Source of the DNA: Symbiodinium natans | Taxonomy: Eukaryota > Sar > Dinophyceae > Suessiales > Symbiodiniaceae | Assembly: GCA_905221605.1 (NCBI GenBank) | Contig: CAJNDS010000824.1 | Location: forward strand, 828,068 to 892,067 | Direction: 5' to 3' | DNA: 64,000 bases | Part shown: one piece after another, positions 21,243 through 32,240 of the stretch | Numbering within the stretch: the first letter of the stretch is position 1 | Layout of the letters: the number at the start of each line of letters is the position of its first letter | Program-made: the position numbers and the translations under genes | Notes under the pieces: model-generated | What the model was told of the DNA's origin: nothing | The model's database searches: none | The model's input: the letters and a program-made list of their open reading frames with translations, nothing else

Positions 21243-24200
21243 TCCCCCAGCAATTTCCTCCCTACCGTCCAGTCGACTCCCTCCTGTAGCTCAGGGGCAG
21301 CAAGACCAGTGGCGATGCGGTGGTTCACCTCCTTCTGGTAGGTTTGCTGGAGGAGGTCTAAGACACGACACTCCTGCTGTGGGGTGTGTGTGGTGTGCTT
21401 GGTGCCGTGGGTGTCTAACCATTCATCACTGCCTCTAGGCTGCCAACCCATGTCAAGCAGGTACGCAACCGTGGCTGCCAATGGGCCCCTGACCATTTGC
21501 CACCTGCTGCTGGCCTCTTCCAGCCTTTGGACGGTGAGGCCCCATGTTCTCTCCAGCAGCTCTTCCTTTCCTACCCAGCGCTTCTTAAGCTGGAACCAGG
21601 CCTCAACTTGCTGGACCATCATTGTGCGACCCGGATCCTGGTACCTGTCGCCTACAGAGGACAGAGCCACCTCTAGGTTGCCCATTTTCTGTCTGCCACA
21701 CTGCTCAGCCAAGGCAGTCCGGAGCTTCTGTCTCCGTGTGGGCGGCATTCCCTGGGCTTGGTGGCCCCAGGTAAGGACGGAGGCAACCCCTCCTCTGAAG
21801 AGGCGAACCTTGGCCGGCACACCCGGGACTCTCGGTTGTTTCAACTTCTTCTGCCGTTGGCCCGCTTTGTGCCTGCGGGCTCTTTGCACCTTGACCCTCC
21901 GGACCCGACCCAGGGCACAGTCCAGGCCTAAATCCTTCATGCTATCACAGATAGCCGGGTCCCCATCTTTGCGCAGCTTCTGTAGCTCCCTTCTGGCTTC
22001 TGCAGTGGTGCACAGGAAGCCTGTTTTCTTCAGGGACAAACGGAGGTCGCTACCTTCCAGAAGCCGGCGAAGGGTTTTGTAACCTTCATAGACCGCAAAC
22101 GCTGCCTGCTCAGGATGTCGCGCTTCGAAATCCGCTCCAATGTCATCCACCCAGGTGTCTAGGGCGGTGATACTGCGGAGCTGAGCGGCTTCTTGCATAA
22201 TTGGCTGGAGGTAAACCCTGGCCATCATTGTTGCGAACGGGCATCCGGCTAGGATGCCCCTCGCAGGGAGGATCCCCTCCGAAAGGAGATCCTCTGCCAC
22301 GAGATATCTCGTTCCCCGGTAGACTTGCATGACCAGGAGGGCTATAGCTGGCGGGAAGCCGGTCGCCACTATCCGCTCCTCCAATTTGGTCCAATTAACA
22401 CTGTCATAGAAGTCTGCAGGTCCAACAGGACCGCACAGGCATGTTTGTTAGCTGCGCGGCTAACCTCTCCTCTCAGGAGTCTCTGCATGCCTGTTTCTAG
22501 ACAAGTGTTACCCGGGGAGGCTTTATCCCATGGGAACCTCTCTGCAGTTTCTCGCATCCATTTCTTGACGACCTGTGCTCTGCAGAAGCACCAAAGCCGA
22601 TAGGTGATGGATGTGAGGGTTATGGGCCTTTCTATGTCAGCGTTTTTGGGCAGGAGTGCCACATGGTGCGCCTGCCAGTGCTGTGGCGCCACTCCTGTGG
22701 TTTCAGCCAAGTTCAGGACTTGGGTGAGCTGCTCATAGGCCGGTCCAGGGAGGTTTTTGAGGGCAGCATAGGTGAGCCCATCAAGACCTCCTGCCTTGTC
22801 GGTGACATTCTTGAGGATGGCCTCGAGCACCTCTGCTGTTATTTTGAACAGCGGGGAGGCTTTTGCTGCATCCAGCAGGGTCTGGCTGATCGGGGGGGGA
22901 ACATTCTACCTCTCCCCAAATTGCGACCCACTGCTTCCTCCTGGCCCCTGGGCGCTCTTCGCCTGGGAGGTTTTGGAAGGGCCGATCTAGGACTCTCTCA
23001 CTCTTCTTGAGAGAACTATAGAGAGGTCTCATCCCTTTCGCTAATCCCGCTTGGAGCCAGTCCTTGTATTGGGCCTGCTGCTCCTTGGCTCTCTGCATCT
23101 GGAGGGCCGCCTCCTTGTGCCTGGCAACAACACTCAAAGACCGCCACTGTGGTTCTGTTGCTGAACATTGCTGGTACAGTTCTGTGAGGAAGGCAGTACC
23201 TTCAGCAATGTCTTGACAGGCTTGGAGGGTGCCTAGGTCCGGTAGGTGCTGCTGGGAGGCGGGCACTTCTTCCAGGATTCTGGCCATGCGTGCCCACCAG
23301 CCCACTTCAGAGCCTTTGGGGGCAGTGGAAGGGCGCTGCAAGACTAAGGGTCCCCATTGGGCCTGCACACACCAGCCTCTGCCAGTCCTCGGTGCTTCGT
23401 GGCAGTGCTCCAGGCTGGCCGCCCAGGTCGCCAGCTGCCAGGTGCTCTGGTCCTCTTGGGCACAGGTCCTGTCCATTATGGCGAAATGGGAGGGTTGGAC
23501 CTCTCGCCATTCTTGGTTTTTGAGGTCTGCTGTGAGTTTCGGGAACTGGGGAAGTTTCCAGGACTTCCATTCGCTGGCACCGTCCTTGACTTTGAGGTGC
23601 AAGGCTGCATGTGGTTTCCACGGGACTGCCCAGGTTGCAGACAGATCCACCAGGGCTTCCAGGCTCCTACTCACCACCCCAAAGTCCAGCTCCGCCCCAT
23701 GGTTGCATGTAGCTTCTCCAGTGGCTACCATCCGCCCCCGCATCACCTGAATCAGCGCTGTGTCTTGAACTTCAGTCGGGTCCAGGTTCCAATCCCCCAA
23801 GATGATCCAGGGCTCCGGGAGGGTTCTTACGAAAGCCACCAGAGAGGATAGCACCTCTGCATTCGTGGGACTTCCGTGTCCCTCAGGTAGAGGGACACAA
23901 TCGTGTAGTCCCACCGCCTTTGTCGCAGACCCACGGCTGTGTAGCCCGCCCCTTTGCATTGGTAGGTGGCTTTTTGCCACACTCCGCTATTTTTGGGAAA
24001 GGCACAGGCAGTGCCCCCCAACCTTGTGCCCTTGTCCGACAGGGAGGCCGGCTCAGCATAGAGATCCCATCCTAGGGATTGCAGTGTGGCTCGCCTGCCA
24101 TGCAGCAGTTCCGGTGTGAGGTGGGTTTCCTGCAGACACACCACCTTGGCTTTGGAGGAGGTCACCCACTCCAACGCCCCGTTGTTGAAACTGGTGACAT

Positions 24201-25060
24201 TGGCGCTCATGATGCTTAGATACTGGTCAGGCGAGGCGGAAGGTTTAACCTTCTCATGGCTGGGCTCTTCTGAGTCGGTGCCCTCGCCGTTTGCAAGGTC
24301 TTCCTCTCGTTCCTGCTGACCCAGCACCTGTTCCGGTGTCAGGGGCTCCTCACTCTTTGGGAGCTCAGAGGCTATCACCTCCTTTGCCTGTTGGGTGGCT
24401 TTCCCGGTGACATCCTCTCCTTGCTCTAGGGCATGCAGGACCATCCTGCACCAACCCCAGGCCAGGGAGTCCTCCGCCATCACCTCCTCTTGGGCTTCGA
24501 TGAAGCTTAAAAGGGTGGCTTCCTTCGCCTGGAAGGGGCTCGCTGGGTCTTCCAGGAGGCTGACCACCTCCTGCCATGTCATCTCCGAACCCAAATCTTC
24601 TGGGCCGCAGAGGGAAGGTATCACCTTCTGGGCTTCATCATTACATTGTGGTGGGGGGGGGGCCTTGGGTAACCAGAGGGTTCCCATCAGGGTTCACCTC
24701 CCACAGTGGCTTCATTTGTTCGCCGTCTGCTGGGGCCTCATCATCTGTAAGGTCCAGCTTGAAAAACTTTGGGCCTGTGATTGGAACGCTTTCTGGCGAC
24801 TCCTTTCCAGGCCGACAAAAGTGGCTGGGCTTCTGCCAGCCTTGCTCACAACCACTGCTAGCTGCAGTAAGTTGCTTCCCCAAGGCCTCCCTCAATCTTT
24901 TCCCATGTAGATTGATGTGAGCACCTTGCTTATAGTATTCAGCACACGCAACCAGGAACTGCTGGGCAGTTCTCAGCATGTGTTCCAGCCCTGGGCTGGG
25001 GTCGCACATTGGCTCTGTGGGGCCCTTGCTCTGGGGCTCCAGGCCCCACACGCCGAGTCC
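21243..25060 (-). pseudogene. LINE copy A, ORF2 endonuclease and RT (inverted, frameshifted)
   Basis: Directly after the UAG, in the same frame, come WGLEPQSKG, then the APE-type endonuclease (SANVTSFN, CLQETHL, GDWNLDP, LDFGVV), a linker, and the RT (motif B GILAGCPFATMM, motif C WVDDIG). The product would nick target DNA and reverse-transcribe the element RNA. At least four frame changes are visible: near 24655 and 22885 (homopolymers), near 23866 (10-nt deletion) and near 22412 (one base lost in motif A, changing LQTFYDS). The block ends at RKLLGE, where the frame would continue on the plus strand at 25593. Confidence 0.8.
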
Positions 25061-25592
25061 CTAGGCCACCGGGCCCAGCCCCGGCGGGGCATTGGCATTG
25101 CCGGGAGGCATCCCCTCCTGGGTGTGCTCTTCAAGGCCGGGAGGGGTGGGGCCCTCCTGCGTGCGACGCCTCTTTGCTTCTCGCTCCGCTTTAATCTCAT
25201 GGAGTTTCTTCTCTTGCTCCTCGTTGAGGCTTACCCCCAACTCATGGAGGATGCTGTCGACCTCCATGTCCGCAGCGGATTCGCAGAAGACTTTCTCTTT
25301 GAGTAGGCCTGAGCTTGCCTCTACTGCCTTCTGTGCCCTCTCAGCTTGCTCATTCAGCACAATCATTTCTTGTAGAAGCTGCCTTAATGACTCCTTCGCC
25401 ATGTCTATGCGCTTCTGGAGGCCAATCTTTTGATCGGCGATGTGCTTGAGCTTGCCTGCTGCGCTCTGCCAGCTCTGGCTGGCCTGGCTCGCAGCTTGGG
25501 AGGGCGTCACCTCCTGACTGGCCTTGAGGCCTTTCAGGTAGGCTTTGACCTCCTCCGGCAGGGCGGCTTCATGCTTCTGGCACAGGTCTGTG
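25061..25592 (-). pseudogene. LINE copy A, ORF1 C-terminal part (inverted block)
   Basis: On the minus strand this continues ORF1 from TDLCQKHEAALPEEVKAYLK through a long charged helical region (heptad-like, with a likely coiled coil around LRQLLQEMIVLNEQAE) to the C terminus PPGLGPVA and the UAG at 25061-25063. It matches copy D residue for residue over most of its length. Confidence 0.8.
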
Positions 25593-27026
25593 TTCAAGAA
25601 AGAAGGTCGAACCACGAAAGCAGCTGCCTTGAGGTGCGTCTGGCAGGGTGCCTTGGTTTGCAGCCAAAACTCTGCTGTCAAAGTGTGCCCCCGATGCCAC
25701 GAGGAAGCAGATTGGGAGCATGTCCTCCTGGATTGTGCCTGGTGGGAGGCCCAAAACTGGGAGTTGCCAACATGGTTCCAAGAAGGCAGGGCCCAAGGCC
25801 CGAGATCACTGTGGACCAGGGGCCTCCCGCCCAAACCCAAATGGGAGGTACAGCCTCCACAGGAGGACAATCCCATCTTTCTGGGTATATGGGCAAACAA
25901 AGAGGCCCTCAATGACCCGGAGCTTGTGTATGGCACAGATGCTAGTGGTGGCCCCTACACGGCGGACCCGAGACTCCGGCAGGTGGCATATGCAGTAGTA
26001 GCCTGCAAGAAACAGGGCCAAGAATACGTCCAGGTAGGAGCAATCGTAGGCCAAGTCCCTGGACCACAGACGGTTTTTCGGGGGGAGCTGTATGCCGTTC
26101 TGCAGCTGGCCCGTTATACCGAAGGCCCTATTGACACGACACTAGACTGCCTTGGTGTCCCCAAACGAGTCCGCAGCCCAAAGCCGGGCAAGACCCACGG
26201 TGACATCTGGTGGGAGCTGCAAACCACTGATGTCAACCGCCTCAAAATGAAATGGGTTCCATCCCATGTTTCAGAGGAGGAGTTCCTCCGGAAGGTGGGT
26301 GCGGAAAACTCGTGGAGACAGCAGGTCAATGACCTGGCGGACAAGCTGTGTGGGGAAAAAGCGGCCGAGCTGGCCCACCCTGATGTCCGGGCAGCCAGTC
26401 AGTACCAGGACCATTGCAGCAAAAAAGCACAAGAATTCCTGGCGAGCAGGGCGGAAAAGGTCCTTACTGCCATTGGGGAAAATCAGCACCCAGTGTATAA
26501 GGTCTTCCTGCAGGAAAAGCAGGCTCGCAAGAGCAACGAGGCCACCTCCAGGCCCTGCAAAAAGCGCATTGGCTCCAACATAGGGAGAGGCCACATCACC
26601 ACCCAACAGGAATGGTTCCAGGAGCTGGTCCGGACCAAACCTGTGCATGCGTGGGAATGGGAAGGTCTCAACCTCCGGTGTGCTCAGTGTCAACTTAAAC
26701 TCCTGCACACAAAGAACCGCAAAACCTTGGAAGCACTGGCAGCGCACCAATGCACACACCAAGGCAGAGTGACGGTTGAAGGGGTACATGTTACACATGT
26801 TTTAAAACTGCTCGGGAACAGACAACTGTGGGTCTGCGAAGGTTGTGGTGGACAGTTGTCCTTGAAGACTAAAAATGTTTCGCAAAAACTTTCAGTTGCA
26901 TGCAGTTTTAAAAAGGACCCCAGGTGCAAGGCGCAGTTTAAGCCCGAGCCAACCAATGCCATCCGCAGCCTCTTTCAGCAGGTGCAAGGGACAGCCCAAG
27001 TTGCAGCAAGCAGACCCCCTGTGTAA
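25593..27026 (+). pseudogene. LINE copy A, ORF2 C-terminal part: zinc motif, RNase H, Cys tail
   Basis: Open from FKKEGRTTK to the stop at 27026. It carries the post-RT zinc motif CPRCHEEADWEHVLLDC, then an RNase H domain (GTDASG, FRGELYAV, WVPSHV, NDLADKL hold the expected acidic and His residues). The C-terminal Cys-rich region (CAQCQ, HQCTHQ, CEGCGG, CSFKKDPRC) probably binds zinc. RNase H would remove the RNA strand after first-strand synthesis. Intact as a fragment, but separated from its start by the inversion. Confidence 0.85.
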
Positions 27027-27537
27027 ATCCCTGAAGGCACCGGCAGCTGGAGCAACCTAGGAGGTTGCATCCTACCAGTGAGGATAAAGTGAAGGTCATC
27101 CTCGCTACCAGAGAAGCCACTCCTGACCGATCCCCTCTAACAGCCTGCGCCAGGTGCACCAACGGCCTTGAGGGAACTTTTTGTCAGGAGGTTCCTAACC
27201 TCTCATGAGGTACCAGCCTCTGGTAGCATCCCAAAGAGGATGATAAGCTGAGGTTCATCCTCGCTGCCAGAGAACACACCCCTGGCCGATTTCCTCTCAC
27301 GGTTTGCGCCTAGTGCACCAGAAACCTTGAGGAATGTTTTGCCAGGAGGTTCAATCCTCTCATGAGGTACAACCTCTGGTAGCATCCCAAAGAGGATGGT
27401 AGCTTAGGAGGAGGTGTTTTCCTCCCCCTGTACTATAGGGCCAAGAGGGCCATCAGATGTGCCGGTACAGAGGCACGGTTTTCACAACCCAAACACCAAG
27501 AAGGTGGATTGCATTTGTTCGCTCAACTCGGAAAAAA
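27027..27537 (+). other. LINE 3' UTR, copy A
   Basis: About 510 nt, shared by all four copies. Two imperfect tandem units of about 160 nt each hold the words CATCCTCGCT, CCAGGAGGTTC, CTCTCATGAGGTAC and CTCTGGTAGCATCCC. A unique end follows: GGCACGGTTTTCACAACCC...CTCAACTCGG and an A-run, after which the satellite begins. The paired GAGG/CCTC words suggest local hairpins. Confidence 0.8.
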
Positions 27538-27632
27538 TTGAACCCGGGTTGAACCCAGGTTGAACCCAGGTCGAACCTGGATTCTGACCCGGGTTCTGAA
27601 GCTGGGTTGAACCCAGGTTGAACCTGGGTTGA
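27538..27632. repeat. 11-bp satellite between LINE copies A and B
   Basis: About eight degenerate units of TTGAACCCAGG and its variants, joining the A-run at the end of copy A to the 5' truncation point of copy B. Confidence 0.85.
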
Positions 27633-27633
27633 G

Positions 27634-30600
27634 GTGATGCGGGGGCGGATGGTAGCCACTGGAGAAGCTACATGCAACCATGGGGCGGAGCTGGACTTTG
27701 GGGTGGTGAGTAGGAGCCTGGAAGCCCTGGTGGATCTGTCTGCAACCTGGGCAGTCCCGTGGAAACCACATGCAGCCTTGCACCTCAAAGTCAAGGACGG
27801 TGCCAGCGAATGGAAGTCCTGGAAACTTCCCCAGTTCCCGAAACTCACAGCAGACCTCAAAAACCAAGAATGGCGAGAGGTCCAACCCTCCCATTTCGCC
27901 ATAATGGACAGGACCTGTGCCCAAGAGGACCAGAGCACCTGGCAGCTGGCGACCTGGGCGGCCAGCCTGGAGCACTGCCACGAAGCACCGAGGACTGGCA
28001 GAGGCTGGTGTGTGCAGGCCCAATGGGGACCCTTAGTTTTGCAGCGCCCTTCCACTGCCCCCAAAGGCTCTGAAGTGGGCTGGTGGGCACGCATGGCCAG
28101 AATCCTGGAAGAAGTGCCCGCCTCACAGCAGCACCTACCGGACCTAGGCACCCTCCAAGCCTGTCAAGACATTGCTGAAGGTACTGCCTTCCTCACAGAA
28201 CTGTACCAGCAATGTTCAGCAACAGCACCACAGTGGCGGTCTTTGAGTGTTGTTGCCAGGCACAAGGAGGCGGCCCTCCAGATGCAGAGAGCAAAGGAGC
28301 AGCAGGCCCAATACAAGGACTGGCTCCAAGCGGGATTGGCGAAAGGGATGAGACCTCTCTATAGTTCACTCAAGAAGAGTGAGAGAGTCCTAGATCGGCC
28401 CTTCCAAAACCTCCCAGGCGAAGAGCGCCCAGGGGCCAGGAGGAAGCAGTGGGTCGCAATTTGGGGAGAGGTAGAATGTTCCCCCCCGATCAGCCAGACC
28501 CTGCTGGATGCAGCAAAAGCCTCCCCGCTGTTCAAAAGAACAGCAGAGGTGCTCGAGGCCATCCTCAAGAATGTCACCGACAAGGCAGGAGGTCTTGATG
28601 GGCTCACCTATGCTGCCCTCAAAAACCTCCCCGGACCGGGCTATGAGCAGCTCACCCAAGTCCTGAACTTGGCTGAAACCACAGGAGTGGCGCCACAGGA
28701 GTGGCGCCACAGCACTGGCAGGCGCACCATGTGGCACTCCTGCCCAAAAATGCTGACATAGAAAGGCCCATAACCCTCACATCCATCACCTATCGGCTTT
28801 GGTGCTTCTGCAGAGCACAGGTCGTCAAGAAATGGATGCGAGAAACTGCAGAGAGGTTCCCATGGGATAAAGCCTCCCCGGGTAACACTTGTCTAGAAAC
28901 AGGCATGCAGAGACTCCTGAGAGGAGAGGTTAGCCGCGCAGCTAACAAACATGCCTGTGCGGTCCTGTTGGACCTGCAGACTTTCTATGACAGTGTTAAT
29001 TGGACCAAATTGGAGGAGCGGATAGTGGCGACCGGCTTCCCGCCAGCTATAGCCCTCCTGGTCATGCAAGTCTACCGGGGAACGAGATATCTCGTGGCAG
29101 AGGATCTCCTTTCGGAGGGGATCCTCCCTGCGAGGGGCATCCTAGCCGGATGCCCGTTCGCAACAATGATGGCCAGGGTTTACCTCCAGCCAATAATGCA
29201 AGAAGCCGCTCAGCTCCGCAGTATCACCGCCCTAGACACCTGGGTGGATGACATTGGAGCGGATTTCGAAGCGCGACATCCTGAGCAGGCAGCGTTTGCG
29301 GTCTATGAAGGTTACAAAACCCTTCGCCGGCTTCTGGAAGGTAGCGACCTCCGTTTGTCCCTGAAGAAAACAGGCTTCCTGTGCACCACTGCAGAAGCCA
29401 GAAGGGAGCTACAGAAGCTGCGCAAAGATGGGGACCCGGCTATCTGTGATAGCATGAAGGATTTAGGCCTGGACTGTGCCCTGGGTCGGGTCCGGAGGGT
29501 CAAGGTGCAAAGAGCCCGCAGGCACAAAGCGGGCCAACGGCAGAAGAAGTTGAAACAACTGAGAGTCCCGGGTGTGCCGGCCAAGGTTCGCTTCTTCAGA
29601 GGAGGGGTTGCCTCCGTCCTTACCTGGGGCCACCAAGCCCAGGGAATGCCGCCCACACGGAGACAGAAGCTCCGGACTGCCTTGGCTGAGCAGTGTGGCA
29701 GACAGAAAATGGGCAACCTAGAGGTGGCTCTGTCCTCTGTAGGCGACAGGTACCAGGATCCGGGTCGCACAATGATGGTCCAGCAAGTTGAGGCCTGGTT
29801 CCAGCTTAAGAAGCGCTGGGTAGGAAAGGAAGAGCTGCTGGAGAGAACATGGGGCCTCACCGTCCAAAGGCTGGAAGAGGCCAGCAGCAGGTGGCAAATG
29901 GTCAGGGGCCCATTGGCAGCCACGGTTGCGTACCTGCTTGACATGGGTTGGCAGCCTAGAGGCAGTGATGAATGGTTAGACACCCACGGCACCAAGCACA
30001 CCATACACACCCCACAGCAGGAGTGTCGTGTCTTAGACCTCCTCCAGCAAACCTACCAGAAGGAGGTGAACCACCGCATCGCCACTGGTCTTGCTGCCCC
30101 TGAGCTACAGGAGGGAGTCGACTGGACGGTAGGGAGGAAATTGCTGGGGGAGTTCAAGAAAGAAGGTCGAACCACGAAAGCAGCTGCCTTGAGGTGCGTC
30201 TGGCAGGGTGCCTTGGTTTGCAGCCAAAACTCTGCTGTCAAAGTGTGCCCCCGATGCCACGAGGAAGCAGATTGGGAGCATGTCCTCCTGGATTGTGCCT
30301 GGTGGGAGGCCCAAAACTTGGTTCCAAGAAGGCAGGGCCCAAGGCCCGAGATCACTGTGGACCAGGGGCCTCCCGCCCAAACCCAAATGGGAGGTACAGC
30401 CTCCACAGGAGGACAATCCCATCTTTCTGGGTATATGGGCAAACAAAGAGGCCCTCAATGACCCGGAGCTTGTTTATGGCACAGATGCTAGTGGTGGCCC
30501 CTACACGGCGGACCCGAGACTCCGGCAGGTGGCATATGCAGTAGTAGCCTGCAAGAAACAGGGCCAAGAATACGTCCAGGTAGGAGCAATCGTAGGCCAA

Positions 30601-31569
30601 GTCCCTGGACCACAGACGGTTTTTCGGGGGGAGCTGTGTGCCGTTCTGCAGCTGGCCCGTTATACCGAAGGCCCTATTGACACGACACTAGACTGCCTTG
30701 GTGTCCCCAAACGAGTCCGCAGCCCAAAGCCGGGCAAGACCCACGGTGACATCTGGTGGGAGCTGCAAACCACTGATGTCAACCGCCTCAAAATGAAATG
30801 GGTTCCATCCCATGTTTCAGAGGAGGAGTTCCTCCGGAAGGTGGGTGCGGAAAACTCGTGGAGACAGCAGGTCAATGACCTGGCGGACAAGCTGTGTGGG
30901 GAAAAAGCGGCCGAGCTGGCCCACCCTGATGTCCGGGCAGCCAGTCAGTACCAGGACCATTGCAGCAAAAAAGCACAAGAATTCCTGGCGAGCAGGGCAG
31001 AAAAGGTCCTTACTGCCATTGGGGAAAATCAGCACCCAGTGTATAAGGTCTTCCTGCAGGAAAAGCAGGCTCGTAAGAGCAACGAGGCCACCTCCAGGCC
31101 CTGCAAAAAGCGCATTGGCTCCAACATAGGGAGAGGCCACATCACCACCCAACAGGAATGGTTCCAGGAGCTGGTCCGGACCAAACCTGTGCATGCGTGG
31201 GAATGGGAAGGTCTCAACCTCCGGTGTGCTCAGTGTCAACTTAAACTCCTGCACACAAAGAACCGCAAAACCTTGGAAGCACTGGCAGCGCACCAATGCA
31301 CACACCAAGGCAGAGTGACGGTTGAAGGGGTACATGTTACACATGTTTTAAAACTGCTCGGGAACAGACAACTGTGGGTCTGCGAAGGTTGTGGACAGTT
31401 GTCCTTGAAGACTAAAAATGTTTCGCAAAAACTTTCAGTTGCATGCAGTTTTAAAAAGGACCCCAGGTGCAAGGCGCAGTTTAAGCCCGAGCCAACCAAT
31501 GCCATCCGCAGCCTCTTTCAGCAGGTGCAAGGGACAGCCCAAGTTGCAGCAAGCAGACCCCCTGTGTAA
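27634..31569 (+). pseudogene. LINE copy B, ORF2 fragment (endonuclease C-term, RT, RNase H)
   Basis: Three open segments follow one another: 27634-28761, 28701-30461 and 30208-31569. The first shift is a tandem duplication of GAGTGGCGCCACAG near 28686-28712. The second is a 14-nt loss near 30318 after EAQN. RT motifs A (LLDLQTFYDSVNW), B (GILAGCPF) and C (WVDDIG) are intact near 28970-29255. The RNase H and Cys-rich tail match copy A, except that one Gly codon of the CEGCGG motif is missing. It could not make a full protein. Confidence 0.85.
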
Positions 31570-32080
31570 ATCCCTGAAGGCACCGGCAGCTGGAGCAACC
31601 TAGGAGGTTGCATCCTCCCAGTGAGGATAAAGTGAAGGTCATCCTCGCTACCAGAGAAGCCACTCCTGACCGATCCCCTCTAACAGCCTGCGCCAGGTGC
31701 ACCAACGGCCTTGAGGGAACTTTTTGTCAGGAGGTTCCTAACCTCTCATGAGGTACCAGCCTCTGGTAGCATCCCAAAGAGGATGATAAGCTGAGGTTCA
31801 TCCTCGCTGCCAGAGAACACACCCCTGGCCGATTTCCTCTCACGGTTTGCACCTAGTGCACCAGAAACCTTGAGGAATGTTTTGCCAGGAGGTTCAATCC
31901 TCTCATGAGGTACAACCTCTGGTAGCATCCCAAAGAGGATGGTAGCTTAGGAGGAGGTGTTTTCCTCCCCCTGTACTATAGGGCCAAGAGGGCCATCAGA
32001 TGTGCCGGTACAGAGGCACGGTTTTCACAACCCAAACACCAAGAAGGTGGATTGCATTTGTTCGCTCAACTCGGAAAAAA
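31570..32080 (+). other. LINE 3' UTR, copy B
   Basis: Same arrangement as copy A: two tandem units of about 160 nt, the unique GGCACGGTTTTCACAACCC end and an A-run, with only scattered single-base differences. Confidence 0.8.
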
Positions 32081-32115
32081 TTGAACCTGGGTTGAACCTG
32101 GGTTGAACCCAGGTT
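32081..32115. repeat. 11-bp satellite between LINE copies B and C
   Basis: About three units of TTGAACCTGGG / GGTTGAACCCA between the A-run of copy B and the spliced-leader remnant of copy C. Confidence 0.8.
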
Positions 32116-32116
32116 C

Positions 32117-32137
32117 CCGTAGCCATTTTGGCTCAAG
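32117..32137 (+). promoter_or_regulatory. Dinoflagellate spliced-leader (DinoSL) relic at the LINE 5' end
   Basis: Twenty-one bases from CCGTAGCC to GGCTCAAG match the conserved part of the dinoflagellate spliced leader exactly; the variable first position is C here. It lies directly before the 5' UTR of copy C (TTTTCGGCCC...). In dinoflagellates this leader is added to nuclear mRNAs by trans-splicing, so its presence in genomic DNA means a spliced RNA was copied back. Confidence 0.92.
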
Positions 32138-32240
32138 TTTTCGGCCCAAGGAGTAGCCTGAGGGAGTTTCGGAGGTCTCAGCCTTCCTAGCCTGGTAGCC
32201 AGCCTAGGACAGTTTGCCCAGAGGTGCCTTCCTCTTAGCC

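Larger units (their letters stand above)
21243..25592 (-). other. 4350-bp inverted block inside LINE copy A
   Basis: The left breakpoint joins GTGGACGACCTC to TCCCCCAGCAATTT, the complement of the ORF2 segment WTVGRKLLGE. The right breakpoint joins CACAGGTCTGTG (complement of ORF1 codons for TDLC) to TTCAAGAAAGAAGG, the next ORF2 codons FKKEG. Nothing appears lost at either end, as judged against copies B, C and D. Confidence 0.85.
20782..27537 (+). mobile_element. LINE copy A (APE/RT/RNase H type) with internal inversion
   Basis: The copy runs from the 5' UTR (TTTTCGGCCCAAGG) to the A-rich 3' end and the following 11-bp satellite. The outer parts (20782-21242 and 25593-27537) are on the plus strand. 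Everything between (21243-25592, 4350 bp) is the reverse complement of what the family order requires. Re-reading the block in the other orientation restores the gene order ORF1, UAG, endonuclease, RT, RNase H. ORF2 has several indels (homopolymers near 22885 and 24655, a 10-nt loss near 23866, one base in RT motif A near 22412), so the copy is dead. Confidence 0.85.
27633..32080 (+). mobile_element. LINE copy B, 5'-truncated
   Basis: The copy begins inside the endonuclease coding region (GTGATGCGGGGGCGG...) directly after the satellite and runs to a normal 3' end. It has no ORF1 and no N-terminal half of the endonuclease. Simple 5' truncation is the usual result of incomplete target-primed reverse transcription. 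It is very close in sequence to copies A and D. Confidence 0.9.

Noticed and set aside
21243-25592. Twin priming as the cause of the inversion in copy A
   Set aside because: Twin priming inverts the 5' end of an insertion; here the 5' end and the 3' end are both in the original sense and only the middle is reversed.
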